This document shows positions 35,701-48,000 of a stretch of DNA of 64,000 nucleotides, piece after piece. Within the stretch, counting starts at the first letter, position 1; the number at the start of each line of letters is the position of its first letter. A model generated the notes under the pieces. It searched no databases and had not been told where the DNA came from. It was given only the letters and a program-made list of their open reading frames with translations. Source of the DNA: Daucus carota subsp. sativus (taxonomy: Eukaryota > Streptophyta > Magnoliopsida > Apiales > Apiaceae); the NCBI RefSeq assembly GCF_001625215.2, contig NC_030387.2, forward strand, positions 37,657,606 through 37,721,605, written 5' to 3'. The translations under genes and the position numbers were made by a program.

Positions 35701-38700
35701 GGTGATGAATGTCAACATATGGACAAGGAAACCAGAGGGGCTTTACAACCTGGAGAAACAAATGACAAAGCAAATGCGGTTGATAAATATGAGAATGATG
35801 ATATCGGGACACAAGATCAGTTAGAAGAAAATGAGGTGATTTTTATACAGAAAATTGTGGGGGCTAATGAAAGCTATGAAAAGGTAATCGAAATTATGGA
35901 AGCTCCTGAACGGAAAGGTAGTGGAATGGAAAGAACTGCATCTTTCGACAGCATTGAAAATACAATAAAATTTAGCGCAGATGTTAAACAAGAGCGAGGA
36001 AAATTCAATGAGGCCACAAGGCAGAGTGCCAAAGACAAGCTGGAAAAAGAAGTTTTTGAAAATCATGGAAATGAGAGTAAACATGTGAAGACTTATGAAA
36101 TGGGACAGAATAAGGAAAAACAAGATGAAGTGGCTGAGTGTAAGGGAAAAACAAATCAATTGGAAGAGGTTTTTGAGCAAGAAGAGAGCAACAATAGACT
36201 AGGAGTTGATCTTAAATGGCAAGAATGCAAGAAAGAACAGAACTTTGTCAGTGAAGCAGAAAAGATTGAGAAGGGTTCTAAAATTACTATTGAGCAGTGG
36301 CAGAATACAGAAAGAGAAGAGAAGGCTTCTGAAGAAGCGGCAAGTGAGGAGCGGCCAAATGATTTGAGTGAACAAGATGAGACTGAGAAGAGACTCAAAG
36401 AGGCCTGGGAGAAGAAAGAAAAATGGAAAAGATCACGCGAGGCTCGTGAAAGTGAGAAGAGGGTAGAATTGTTGTTTAAGGAGGATGAGATAATGGATAG
36501 ATCAAGTGAAGCCAATGTGTGGATCAAAGAAGGAAAAGGCGAAGGATTTATTGAACACGACATTGTTCAGGAGCAACTTATGAGGGTAGTAAGCGATGGG
36601 ATACTGAATTTGAACCAAGGAAACTATACTACAATGGAGGAACCCAAGATATTTGATGGTGGAAGCGGGCATATTCACGAGCCTTCTGTGCCCGTGGAAA
36701 ATGAAAGCTTAGAAATGGAGCACAAAACTCATGAAAGGGAAGTTGAAGTTAATAATGAGCCCCAAGAAGCAAATGTTAACTCTAACCTGGATCAAAATGG
36801 CTTGCAATATGAAGGAATTAATGACAAAAATAAAGACGAGCCACTTTGTCAAATTGGCATCACGGATATGTATAATGAAGATGGCATTGATCAAACAACA
36901 GGAATACACATTAAGAAAACTAGTGGAACTAATGAAATGGCTTCTGATATTGAGAATGCAAACATTTCAACGCATACACGGAGAGAGGCAAGGAGGAACT
37001 TCAAAGGTATCCAACCCGACCAACACGCTTTTAACCAGGCAGAAAATGAGGATAAATTCACGGCACCTCGAGTGGTGAAGAAGTCCGTCGAAAATGAAAG
37101 AAAACCGGGTAATGTTCTGCCAGCTAAAAAGTTTACTAGCCAAAATCCAGAAGTAGAAGAGACTAATTTTCAAAAGAAGACTAGATTAGAAGAAAGGGAA
37201 AAAGAAAGATTAGAAAAGGAAAGAGATCTGGAAAATGATTTCTTAAGAAAGCTAGAAGAAGAGAAAGAGAGAGAAAGAGAAAGAGAAAAGGATCGCATGG
37301 GTGTTGATACAGCTACTCGTGAAGCTCGTGAAAGGGCATTCGCTGATACTAGGGAAAGGGCAGAAAGGGCAGCAGTTGAAAGAGCAACTGCTGAAGTTCG
37401 ACAAAGAGCACTGGCAGAAGCCCGGGAAAGATTAGAGAAGGCATCTGCAGAGGCTAGGGAGAGGCTAATTGCTGATAAGGCTTCAGATGCCAGGCTCAAG
37501 GCTGAGCGTGCTGCAGTAGAAAGAGCAACTGCTGAGGCTCGAGAACGTGCTATTGAAAAAGCAAAGGCTGAGAAGGCTTCTTATGAGTCACGTGACCGAG
37601 TAGAGAGACCTGTGACTGACAAATTTTCTGCTTATTCCAGGAATGGTGGATTCAGACAGTGCTCTTCATCCAATGTGAGTTAATTTTATCTCTGTGGTGT
37701 ACATGCCTGACAGCTTACTAAATATGATTCAAACATGTCAGGATCTTCAGAACCTGCAACATCAGGGGATGGGGCCTTCCCGTGATTTGAAACATTCGCA
37801 CTCTTCGGTTTCTGGTGGTGGGTGATATATAAACCTCTAATTTTGCTGTTTGGCAGATTTACTTTTGTTAGTGCTACTTTTTAGCAGTTTAACAATATTG
37901 AGGTTGCTAGAAATAATGATATGGTTTGCTGATGAAATTTTGCAGGACTTGAAGGTGAATCAGCTCAGAGGTGTAAAGCTCGATTAGAGAGATATCAGAG
38001 AACAGCTGAGCGTGCTGTATGTGCTTGTAATTACTAGTTTTTTTTTTCTTTTTGCTTACCTTAAAGTGGCAGCCATAAACTCAAAGTAATTGACGACATA
38101 TTAGGCAAAAGCTCTGGCGGAGAAGAATATGCGTGATCTTATAGCTCATAGAGAGCAAATAGAGAGAAGTGTAAGTATTTTTTACTTGCATACTTGAGTT
38201 TCTGCCGCGTATATATTTCTGACTCTTTCTTTTTCATTCTTTTTGGTCATGCAGAGACTCGCAGAATCCCTGGATGCTGATGTTAAACGATGGTCAAGTG
38301 GGAAAGAAGGGAATTTGCGTGCTTTGCTTTCAACATTACAATATGTATGGTCAATTATCCCTGTACTCGTGATTAAATGTGGTTTCCTTCATTAGCTATT
38401 CATTCTCCTAACTTAAATTTATAGGAATGAGTGTAAAAATAGTGCTCTGACAATGTCGTAGTGAATCCTAAAATCACTTGGACACTCCCTTCATTCCAAA
38501 CGTCACTCTTATATTATGATTCTCATAAGTTATATTTTATTATATAATATTACAAGCACTCCTTTCTCTTTCTATTGTATGTTGAACTTTTAGTGGTACA
38601 AAGTACTTCTAATAATAATAAAATATCAAATAAGGAATGAGTATATGGAACTTGTTGAAGATGAAACTACCTATCTATATCCTAAATTACCAGGATCTAA

Positions 38701-40104
38701 TTTTCTATATTATCTTTAAGTTATGAGTTGGGATACCTTTGGAGATGCTCTAATTATTCGAGCACATGATTGAGTTGATAAATTATGTGTTTTCTGCTAA
38801 TAAATATAAATATACTCTGGTAGAAGAACCTTTGTATGACTGCTTATTGTCTTTTGTGTATTAATGGCATCCAATGTGACAACTGTTATTGGCGGGATAT
38901 TCATATAGATAGACTATTAAGAGGCTGGCAAAAGCGAGACTTAACTTACCAAGTCCTCACAGAGCTACATAGTGCAGTACTTCTCTCCAGGGCCTCCACT
39001 CGTTCCTAGGTTCTTGTTGAGGATTTTTACTTTACAAGTCAAACTAAGTGGCATATCACGGTGTATGTAGTATGTTTATAAGTTAATGAATGAGTATAGC
39101 ACTACATGCTGTTCATAAGGTGTAAGCTTGTTAAATGATAATTCTTGAGAGAAGTAGTGCAGGGCCCAGTGAGCACTTTGCTTGTGATGGTAAATTGACA
39201 TTCCGCATAGATCACAACTTAGAGGCTGATGTTTAGTATGATATTAAAAGCAAGTTGTTCAGACTATAGTTGATATCAAATAATCCCATGCTACTGTAAT
39301 AAATGGAATGTTTTGTAGAGTCTGACAATATCAATTTTTTCCTCTTTTCACCATGAAAAGTCTGATTAGTTACAGAATCTTCATGGAAAAGCACTCACTC
39401 GCAACCTGTAGAAAACTGGAGTATCTGTTTATGTACTTTCAATTTTACTTTTGAGTCTGAAGGCTAGAGTAATTTTATTTTTTGCTAGTACAGAAAGATG
39501 TCAAGTGAAAATAACATAATACAAATTACTCAAGTGAAAGCTTAACATGGAATATCTAGTCATGCTTTCCCATTAAAACAAATATTAACAATTTCTTACT
39601 GGCAGATCTTGGGGCCTAATAGCGGCTGGCAGCCCATACCACTAACTGATGTGATAACTGCTGCTGCTGTAAAGAAAGCTTACAGAAAAGCCACTCTTTG
39701 TGTTCACCCTGACAAATTACAGCAACGGGGTGCTAGTATACATCAAAAGTACATATGTGAAAAGGTTTTTGATCTTCTCAAGGTACAGATTACTTGTCTT
39801 CTGTCCCGTTCTCATGTTTTCATTTGCTATGCTAATATACCAATTTTTTTCAACTACTTGGTTAGTGAGCTAAATTGGTCACTGAAATTTAAGAAATGTT
39901 GTTGCTCAACAAATTCCAAAATCGAGCTTGTAGTGGACCTTAACATTCTTTATCTTTCCACACCATCAGTTACATTATCACCTAATAGACAGATTATATA
40001 TTGCTTCGGTGTCATTTCTTTATTTGGTTTGAGAATATTACTGACTCGTGTCCTTTTGTACTCTGCAGGAAGCATGGAACAAGTTCAACTCAGAGGAGAG
40101 ATAG
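32726..40104 (+). CDS. AUL1: Auxilin-like J-domain protein, eight exons, 1391 residues
   Basis: Exons: 32726-33090, 34380-37674, 37742-37817, 37946-38016, 38105-38170, 38255-38344, 39606-39782, 40069-40104, all GT-AG and in frame. The N-terminus has [15 protein letters not shown] and repeated DYSEIFEVF / DYSEVFGSS motifs typical of plant auxilin-like proteins. Exon 2 is a long charged Glu/Lys-rich region, with many EARERA-type heptads near its end (about residues 1090-1210) that should form coiled coil. The C-terminal J domain (about 1322-1391) carries [27 protein letters not shown] with HPD at 1355-1357, and ends [11 protein letters not shown]. The family recruits Hsc70 to strip clathrin from coated vesicles; the cytosolic role here is inferred from that. 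Minus-strand Ser/Leu-rich ORFs across exon 2 are shadows. Confidence 0.93.
33220..34255 (+). repeat. Diverged tandem duplication of about 520 bp in auxilin-like intron 1
   Basis: Two blocks (about 33220-33740 and 33742-34255) share ggtgtgtatgtc, a tgcggtttaaatgag/tcgcggtttaaatgag word, ttagtttctttatcagttgt, ctaataatggataaaagtc and aggttttatatcca in the same order. They differ by many changes and an indel of about 80 bases. Confidence 0.85.
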
Positions 40105-41010
40105 ACAGGCTTTCATCTGCGTGTACACAGTAGCACTTAAGTTACCCCACATTATGTAATTATGCCGTCAGGTAGCAAATCTTTGTTTCTTATAGGTTGC
40201 TTATCTAGTTTCTATGTAAACTTTAAGTTTCCAAGGAACAGGGAACAGGATAGATTAGTAAACGAAAAAGATATCCTCTTTTCTTGAACCTGTTAGTCGG
40301 ATAATGATCCTCTTAATTTGTTGGACTTTGTTCCAGTGGACATATGGAGAACTTGGTGACTAAAATAGTACAGTAGCTTATTTGCTCTAAGGGCTTCACT
40401 GTAGTAACAAGAAAAACTAACTTAACCTATGCTGAATTTTTAACTGAGAGCAGTCTTTTGTTACAAATTATGGGAGTACTAGAAGGATCCTGGCTTAGCT
40501 TCTACCAGATACTGTTTACCCTAAGGTATATGCATCACCCAAGTGCGGTGGGTCTATTTATGTTTTGTTCTGGCAACCTAAACTCAAGGCATGGACACAG
40601 CCTGAGAATTGAATACCAAGCTGTGGACGGTTGAGTGGCTGGCTGGCCAGAAACGGTAGCGTATCTGAAAGTAAATAAGAATCATTGTTTTTCTATTCCT
40701 GCCATATCAGGTACAAGTACTTTTAATGTTTGTGAAATTGAAGTATGTCTTTCTATGTCCGTTTATATGTTACTTGCTCTTTTGAAGGTAGTTCGTCCGG
40801 GAACGGATAAACAACTATATAGATATGGAGTCTGATGGTAGTGTGTATTTGCTTATGTAACATGTGTATCTAACAAATGTAGCCTGAACAGAATTAACTG
40901 CACAAGTGATGCTTTTTATCTAAGAGCTCGATGTAGATTCAGAAGGCCCTGGTCTGTCGCTACAAAATTTAGCGCCTATATTACAACCTACAACAGAATG
41001 TCCACAGAAA
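40105..41010. other. Space between two convergent genes
   Basis: This holds the presumed 3' UTRs of the auxilin-like gene (plus) and the LPP-epsilon gene (minus). No additional gene is supported. Confidence 0.5.
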
Positions 41011-42104
41011 TCACTTGGCTTCCGAGTTCCAGTCTCTAAAACAGCGTAAAGTAAGCAGCAAACTTGTTCCAATCCCTCCGAACAGTAGCACAAGCCGAAT
41101 CCACAAATATGAGAAATACGCCTTGACCACAATTGCTTCCCACAACCAAAACCAGTAAATGGAGAATGTGGATCCGACTAGGGCACCCACCATCACTTGG
41201 CTAACAGTGTGATCTTGCTGGGATATCCGTAGCCATGACTGCGAGATATGTACAAAGGATGCTTAGCATAAACACTAACTCTTATTTATCAGAAACGTTC
41301 TTGACAGAATTAAAGATGTACGTACAAAATATGAACCAAACGCCAAGATGGTTCCAGCAATTGTTGCGACAGATCCATTCATCCCGAGAAACTCCATTAC
41401 TGCAAGGCAATTGGCAGAAGAGACTGAATGAAGAAGTTATTTCAAACAAGTGATTACACAGGATTTAAGTACAGGAAAAAACATTACCGGAGAGAATGGC
41501 CATGAAGACATTGTAGAATATCGACTGAGCATGAGTAGAAGGCATTCCAAAGTCTGATTTTAAGGTCGCCGAAGGCCGCTCTTGTTTTATTATTTTCTTG
41601 AGTATGATGGATAGGCCACCATTAAGATTAGCACCCATAGCCAACCACAATGCTTTAGGATCATGCCTTAGTAAGATGACCGTGTAGAAACACCCGATCA
41701 CAATCCACTTGCTCTGCGCTCCAGCAATAATAAGCTTGTTAGATTCGAGACTCTACTTTCGAGTGGGACATATTCACACAAACACACACAAGATAGGAAA
41801 GCAAACAAACCAGAAGATTGAGAGTGGATTCCATTCCACCAGCAGCAAATTTGGGTCGAAATGCAAAGGACTTGTCGACAAAAACATGCTGTCCGAGAGC
41901 TTCGATCCCTTCATTGACAGTACTTTTTCGATGATTCATAACGATTTTGTTCCGATCCCCACCGCATTTCTTCAATACCATCAAATTTTTCGAAATAAAA
42001 GCCAATTTCCAGGCGGGTAAATTTGAATGCTTGCGAAATCTCAGTTCAGCAAAGAGAGTCCGAACTGAATTAATTTTAGTAAGCGAATGAACCGATGCAA
42101 ACAT
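41011..42104 (-). CDS. LPPE1: Lipid phosphate phosphatase epsilon, chloroplast type, four exons, 273 residues
   Basis: Exons in reading order: 42104-41811, 41713-41488, 41399-41326, 41238-41011, all GT-AG and in frame. The first about 50 residues are rich in Ser, Lys and Arg and nearly free of acid, as in a plastid transit peptide. The PAP2 superfamily motifs are present: KKIIKQERP (about 137-145), PSTH at 156-159, and RISQQDH (Arg202, His208). Several hydrophobic segments flank them (WIVIGCFYTVILL, TIAGTILAFGSYF, ALVGSTFSIYWFWLW). LPP-epsilon enzymes remove phosphate from phosphatidic acid in the plastid envelope to give diacylglycerol. The family's usual PSGH/PSSH is PSTH here. The choice of the epsilon class rests on overall layout and DxGMPSxHAQS. 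Confidence 0.9.
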
Positions 42105-42904
42105 CTTCTATTAGTTCAGCCACAAAGCCTCTAGCTATTGGCTTAGGTTTAACAACTAGTACTATTTGTAATGGTGGATAAGCAGAGATGATCTCCCACT
42201 GCATTAGTCAACTTCTTATCATGTGGAGTAGTAGATAAAAAACTACATGCAGATTGCATCGTGTCCCTTCATTATCATAATCGCTTAGTCATCCAATAAT
42301 CCAATAATATTAATTAATGATTATAATGTGAAGAACAGAGAAGCTGTATTGTATATATATATTTTTATTTGGAACAAGCGTGCTTTCCAAAATAATTACA
42401 ATATGCTTTCATGAGCAAAATTGATACTATATAGGTTGGATTTTAACGTTATGCAAGAAGTCCAATATCTCTCCCAGAATGATAAGCAAGTACATGTCTT
42501 TTCTTTCCAAGAACCTGGCATGCGTCAACCATTTCCACATTAAGCCACATGCAAATACTAAATTTTTATTTTTTACAATTAAATAATTCAAGCAATTTGC
42601 ATTAAGGTCATATGCAATCTGCCATAGGTCATTGTAAAATATTCCGTCCCTTGGATTAAAGTACAAGCCGTCGTGTTATTTTCCCCGTCGCGACAAGCCC
42701 CGAATAGAAGACAGAAGCTAGCTGTCCGACTTAATTTTAAAAAAATTATTATCTTTATTTTTCTATTTATAGTTCTTAGTTTATCTTTATTTACTACATA
42801 TCTCATCTGTACCCTCAGGCCCGACCAATTCTTGTCCAACTCAATTTTTTTAATTTCAAATTTATTGAAAAAATTATAATATAAAAATCAATATCATCTA
42901 CTCT
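42105..42904. other. Upstream region of LPP-epsilon up to the LINE insertion
   Basis: AT-rich, with a (TA)n stretch near 42350. No gene seen. The LINE sits about 800 bases upstream of the LPP-epsilon ATG. Confidence 0.5.
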
Positions 42905-42941
42905 AACTGTTTATAACTTTGATGAGTCAAAGTTTTGCACA

Positions 42942-45014
42942 ATGAACATGTTTTCTCTCTACGGAAGTGGCGATAACAAAACTTTTCAAAATTCAAATTT
43001 CAAAACACAAACGGCAAGGCAGCAATTCCGGCAAAGGCAGCAACGAGATAGTGATGACAGAAAGATTACTGACTTCATCTGGGCGCACACAAAATGGGTC
43101 AATAAGGAGACTTTGGAGAAGCTAAACATTGGTGAAAAGGAAGCGATAGGAGAAGCCCTAGAACAAATTCACTGGAGAAGCATTTCAGGGATTTCGGCGC
43201 AGAAGTTCCAAGCCAGTAGGCCCAAGGTGGAAAAGGAAGAGGATAGTAACAACAGGACATACAAAGAGGTGTTGAAAAATCAGGGGAATCATAGTGGCGT
43301 GGGACAACTTTCAAATCAAGGAAGTGGTGATGAGGCAGAATGGACTAAGGTTGTAAACAGAAAGAAGGTTAATGCGGCGGCAAGGAAAAAAGAGGATCCA
43401 GTAACCATCTTCTTGCACAACATACCAGAAGATACTAGTGGTAAGGAAATATGGAGCCTTTTCCAATCCTGTGGAGTGGTAATTGACATTGTATTGCCAA
43501 GAAGACGAGATGTAAGGGGGAAAAGATATGGTTTTGTTAAAACCGCTAGTGAGCTTGAAGCAGGGGCAATGATTAACAATGCCAAGATGTGTAAAGGACT
43601 AGGGCAAAAGATAGCAATGACAATAAAGAAGGATGTGAGAGATTCGCAGAAACAGGGTATTGGGCAGCCCGAGGCAACTAACCTTAAGAAGGAATTCCGG
43701 AATGAAGCAGCGCAGGAGCAATCACATAACTCTAGTTTTAAGAAGGAGTCTCGGAAAGAAGCATCTCAAGAGGATCAAGATTTTGGTAGGAGACTATTTG
43801 AGTTCACGGAAATGGATGTTGACCTAGAAGTGGAAAAAGCCCTAAAGGAGTGTAAGATAGGGTATACATGGTTTGCAAACTCTGCGGAAGGTCTTCAGGG
43901 GAAGATGAATGACATAGGGCTAAAGCAGTACAGGGTTATATCACTATCTAAAAAGAAGTTCCTCATCAGAAAAGATCAAAAGGATAATTGGAAAGCCCTG
44001 GAGGAAACAGACCTGTCAGTTTGGTTTTGCAAAATCAGAAAATTCGAGGAACAGGATTATTTAATATCTCGTGTCACTTGGTTGGAATGTAGGGGCTTGC
44101 CAATGCCAGGATGGAAAGAGGAGAATCTAAGGGCTTTCACTAATCAGTTGGGTAGATGGATAAGCTGGACATATCAAAGTGATAATCTTCTGGAGTTCTT
44201 TAATCCCTTGATATGTGTAGACACTGAGAGTAATGAGCCTATTATGGAAGAATTGACGGTATTATATAAGGGGAAAAAAATAAAGATAGTTTTTACAGAA
44301 GTAACGGAGCATGCATATTTACAAGGCAAAGTATGGCCAATGGAATTTTCTGATAAGGTCCCCTCGCAAGTTCAGGATGAGGAAAGTATTAGCGTTAACA
44401 AAAACAAAGAGGAAAAGACTTCTGGAGAAGTTAAGGAGGAAGATAAAGGTGTAGTAACAGAGCCATATGTGATAATTCCAAGTGGAAAAGAGTTGGCTGT
44501 TTGCCAGTCAAATAAGAATAAAGATTTAGAGACTCCAATTAAGGTGAGGAAGAGGTCAGCAAATAGAACAAGGGTTTACTCTTCGAGTTCTGAAAGGTGC
44601 AATGACAATTTGATAGTACAATCAAACTCTGCAGAATCAGAAGTATGTTTGCCTGCACAGAATACCAGTTCTCAATCCTCATTGTGTATTGATGTTAATA
44701 CAAAGCTCAGAGTAAAGAGTCGGAGAGGTAGACCAAAAAAATCCAAGCTAATCCCAAAAAATCCTTTTGAGATAGGAGTAAAGTTTAAGAACAGAGCGGG
44801 CAAGAAGAAGAGTAGGAAAGGTAATGTAAAATGGAAAAATAGTAATTTGGAAAAGGATGGATGGCAAGTCATTCCGAATAATCTGCAAGGGAATTCAGTT
44901 AAAGAGGCTTTGGAGATCTTGAATAGCGCTGAATCCATGGGGCTGGTGGTAAGCAGCAACAGGGAGGTTGTCTTGCAAGCTATAGTTGCAAGATTGGAGA
45001 AGGGAGAAGTGTAG
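42942..45014 (+). CDS. LINE ORF1: RRM-containing nucleic-acid-binding protein, 690 residues
   Basis: An RNA recognition motif lies at about 153-230: RNP2-like TIFLHNI and RNP1-like GKRYGFVK (193-200). The middle (about 290-440) contains SVWFCKIRKF and RVTWLECRGLPMPGWKEEN, a block common in plant LINE ORF1 and DUF4283-like proteins. Near the C-terminus SRRGRPKKSK looks like an AT-hook or nuclear signal. ORF1 proteins coat the LINE RNA and are needed for retrotransposition. The second Met is at codon 3, so the start is uncertain by two residues. The ORF1 stop is 55 bases before the ORF2 ATG, in a different frame. Confidence 0.9.
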   Translation: MNMFSLYGSGDNKTFQNSNFKTQTARQQFRQRQQRDSDDRKITDFIWAHTKWVNKETLEKLNIGEKEAIGEALEQIHWRSISGISAQKFQASRPKVEKEEDSNNRTYKEVLKNQGNHSGVGQLSNQGSGDEAEWTKVVNRKKVNAAARKKEDPVTIFLHNIPEDTSGKEIWSLFQSCGVVIDIVLPRRRDVRGKRYGFVKTASELEAGAMINNAKMCKGLGQKIAMTIKKDVRDSQKQGIGQPEATNLKKEFRNEAAQEQSHNSSFKKESRKEASQEDQDFGRRLFEFTEMDVDLEVEKALKECKIGYTWFANSAEGLQGKMNDIGLKQYRVISLSKKKFLIRKDQKDNWKALEETDLSVWFCKIRKFEEQDYLISRVTWLECRGLPMPGWKEENLRAFTNQLGRWISWTYQSDNLLEFFNPLICVDTESNEPIMEELTVLYKGKKIKIVFTEVTEHAYLQGKVWPMEFSDKVPSQVQDEESISVNKNKEEKTSGEVKEEDKGVVTEPYVIIPSGKELAVCQSNKNKDLETPIKVRKRSANRTRVYSSSSERCNDNLIVQSNSAESEVCLPAQNTSSQSSLCIDVNTKLRVKSRRGRPKKSKLIPKNPFEIGVKFKNRAGKKKSRKGNVKWKNSNLEKDGWQVIPNNLQGNSVKEALEILNSAESMGLVVSSNREVVLQAIVARLEKGEV

Positions 45015-45069
45015 CAGTTGTGAGGTTAGAAAGTGCCAAGTTATGTCCAGTTACAGGTAATGTTTCTAT

Positions 45070-48000
45070 ATGAATGAAATAAGGTTATTGTCTTGGAATA
45101 TTAGAGGTGTAAATAATGCCATCTCCATCAGGAATTTTAAAGAAATAGTTAGTAAATATAGAGTGGATATTGCATGTATTCAAGAGTCAAAGTGTTGTAG
45201 CATGGGAGGGGTTCAAACACAGTATATCTTAGATTCGAATAATTTTGGGCTGGCTCATCAACCTTCCGTAGGGCTTTCTGGTGGATTGTTGACCTTTTGG
45301 CGGTTAGGAGTTTCTAAGTGTGTGGCTTTGGCTCAATCAAGATACTGGATATGGGTCACTATTTGGTTGCAGAATGAAAATTGTAGGATTCATGTAATAA
45401 ACGTTTATAGCCCACTGCTACTAGATCAGAAAAGGAAGCTATGGTCTGATCTTAAAAATATATTGGCCTGCATCAAGGATGAAGCTGTGTGTGTTATGGG
45501 AGACTTTAATTGCATAAGGGATGCTGGGGATAAGGTAAATTGTGAGTACAATACCAGGGAAATGAGGGAATTTAATGAATTCATATCGGACAGCAACCTC
45601 TTGGAAATAAGCCTTAACAACACAAACTTCACATGGATAGGTGGGGGAGGGAAGAAGAGTAGGTTGGATAGGGTCTTCCTGAACAACATGTGGTCCCAAT
45701 GCAGTGCCTGGCAAGCCAAAGCTCTGTGCAGGCTTCACTCGGATCATAAACCTATTCTTCTACTACCAGAAAATGAGGTCTGGGCTCATAAGCCTTTTAA
45801 AGTTTTTAATTGTTATCTCGATGATTCACTTCTGGATGAGGCAAAGAGATGGGTTGTAAGCAATAGGGAATGGGGAATTCTCTCCATTCAGAAGTCTTTG
45901 AAGGAAATTAAGCTGCTCATAAAGAAAAGGGAAGGTCGGGGAGCAAATAACATTGATACAGAGATTAAGGCTCTGGAAGAGAAATTAACTCTAGTGGATG
46001 AGTCTACTCTCGATGATAGTGAGATTCACTCAGTTAGACAATCCTTGTTAGCTCTCTATGCAAAGAAGGAATCCATGCTTAGACAAAAGTCGAGAATGGA
46101 TTGGTTAAAGCTGGGTGATGGTAATACCAGATTTTTTCACCAGGCAGTTCAGAAGCGGAAAATAAGGAATCAAATAAGAAGGATCCTCTGGAATGATAAA
46201 TGGCTCAGTAACCCGAAAGATATTAAAGGAGCCTTCTTTTCTCACTACAAAGAGTTTTTTAAAGCTCAAGAAGAACCTTTGTTCAGCTTAGGTTCACTAC
46301 CACTGCCTATGCTCTCAGAAGCTCTTAAACACGATTTGATTTCACCTTTTTCTGAGGAGGAAATAACAGCTGCTTTAAATCTTATGGCGGAAGACAAAGC
46401 TCCAGGCCCGGATGGGTATAATGTAAGAAGCCTGAAGTTCCTCTGGCCTCTTGTTGGCAAAAAAATTTTGTCTTTTATGAGGAGTTTTCACAGTACTGCA
46501 AGTATTCCTAGGGGACTAAACTCTTCGTTTATTACTTTAGTCCCTAAAGTTCTAGAGCCTTGCAAGGTTAGAGACTACAGGCCTATTAGTCTCATCAATA
46601 CGACCATGAAAATCTTGACGAAATCTCTGGCTTCTAGGCTAGCCAAGTGCATGGATCATCTTATCGGGGATGTCCAATCGGGTTTTGTTAAGGGAAGACA
46701 AGCATCAGAAAGCATATTAGTAATCAAGGAGGTCGTCCATTCGATGCAGAAAGGCAAATCCAGGGGGCTAATTCTGAAGCTAGATTTCGAAAAAGCTTTC
46801 GACACTGTTAACTGGTCCTTCCTCTTGCAGACACTAAAGGCAATGAATTTTGATGTCAAATGGATCACATGGCTAGAAGCAATTTTGACAACCTCAAAAA
46901 TTTCTATCCTGATTAATGGGTCACCTACAAGTGAATTCTCTCCAGGGCGTGGGCTCAGGCAAGGTGACCCCTTGTCGCCATTACTCTTTAACATTGTGGG
47001 CGAGGTCCTTAACAACATGTTAATAGTTGCATCAGAAAAGGGTCTATTTAAAGGGATCAAACTGGCGGACAATTCGGAGCAGCTTACGCACTTGCAGTTC
47101 GCTGATGATACGGTGATTTTTATCGATCCTAGTCTAGATTCTGTGAAGGGGGTTAAAGCAGTACTTCAATGTTTTCAGCTTATCTCTGGCCTTAAAATTA
47201 ACTTTGAGAAGAGTACAATTTACTCCTCACGAAAAGATGTGGAAACATCTGAAGTGGCTGCAAAAATTCTGAGATGTAAAACTGGAGTTTGGCCAATGCA
47301 GTACTTAGGACTTCCTATAGGTATCTCTTCTAAAAGGCAAATTTTTTGGCTTCCACTCATCAATAAGATGCGTCAAAAGTTAGCTAGTTGGAAGGTAGAA
47401 TGTCTAAACATGGCAGGAAGATTGGTTCTAATCAAAGCAGTTATGGATAGCCTCCCAGTTTACTGGCAGTGCATGCATAAAATGCCTACCATGGTCATCA
47501 ACCAACTTGAACGTATCAGAAGGGATTTCTTGTGGGCCCATGGATGCAGTGATACAGGAAAGAAAAAGAAGTTACATCTAACTTCATGGAAAAAAATTTG
47601 CAGACCAAAAGAGTTAGGAGGGTTAGGCCTCATCCCTATTAAAGATAAAAATAATTTGCTGCTGGGGAAATGGTATTATAAGTGGCTTAATGAGAGGCAT
47701 AGGTCTTGGAACAAGTGGGTTAGAAGTAAATACAACTGCTCTGGTTTTGGAAGTATTCAGGATGACTTGAAGAATAAAACCTTGTCAGATACTATGTTAG
47801 GCATCAAGGGTGTTTCAGAAGACCCAAAAATTGGAGAATTGTTAGCTGGAAATAAATTCTGTTGGAAAGTAGGTGATGGGAGGCAAATTATGTTCTGGGA
47901 AGACACTTGGTTGGATGGACAACCCTTAAGGTCTAATTTTCGAAAACTACACTCGTTATCTTTGCTCAAGGAAGCATCAGTCTTGGATTTTATGGAGCTT

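Noticed and set aside
36156-37499. Ser/Leu-rich minus-strand ORFs of 109-135 codons
   Set aside because: They lie opposite the Glu/Lys-rich exon 2 of the auxilin-like gene; complement of gaa/aag codons gives ttc/ctt, hence Ser/Leu/Phe-rich shadows.
38479-38645. Possible degenerate Stowaway in auxilin-like intron 6 (cactcccttcattcc ... aaggaatgag)
   Set aside because: Ends are too diverged and no TA duplication is clear.
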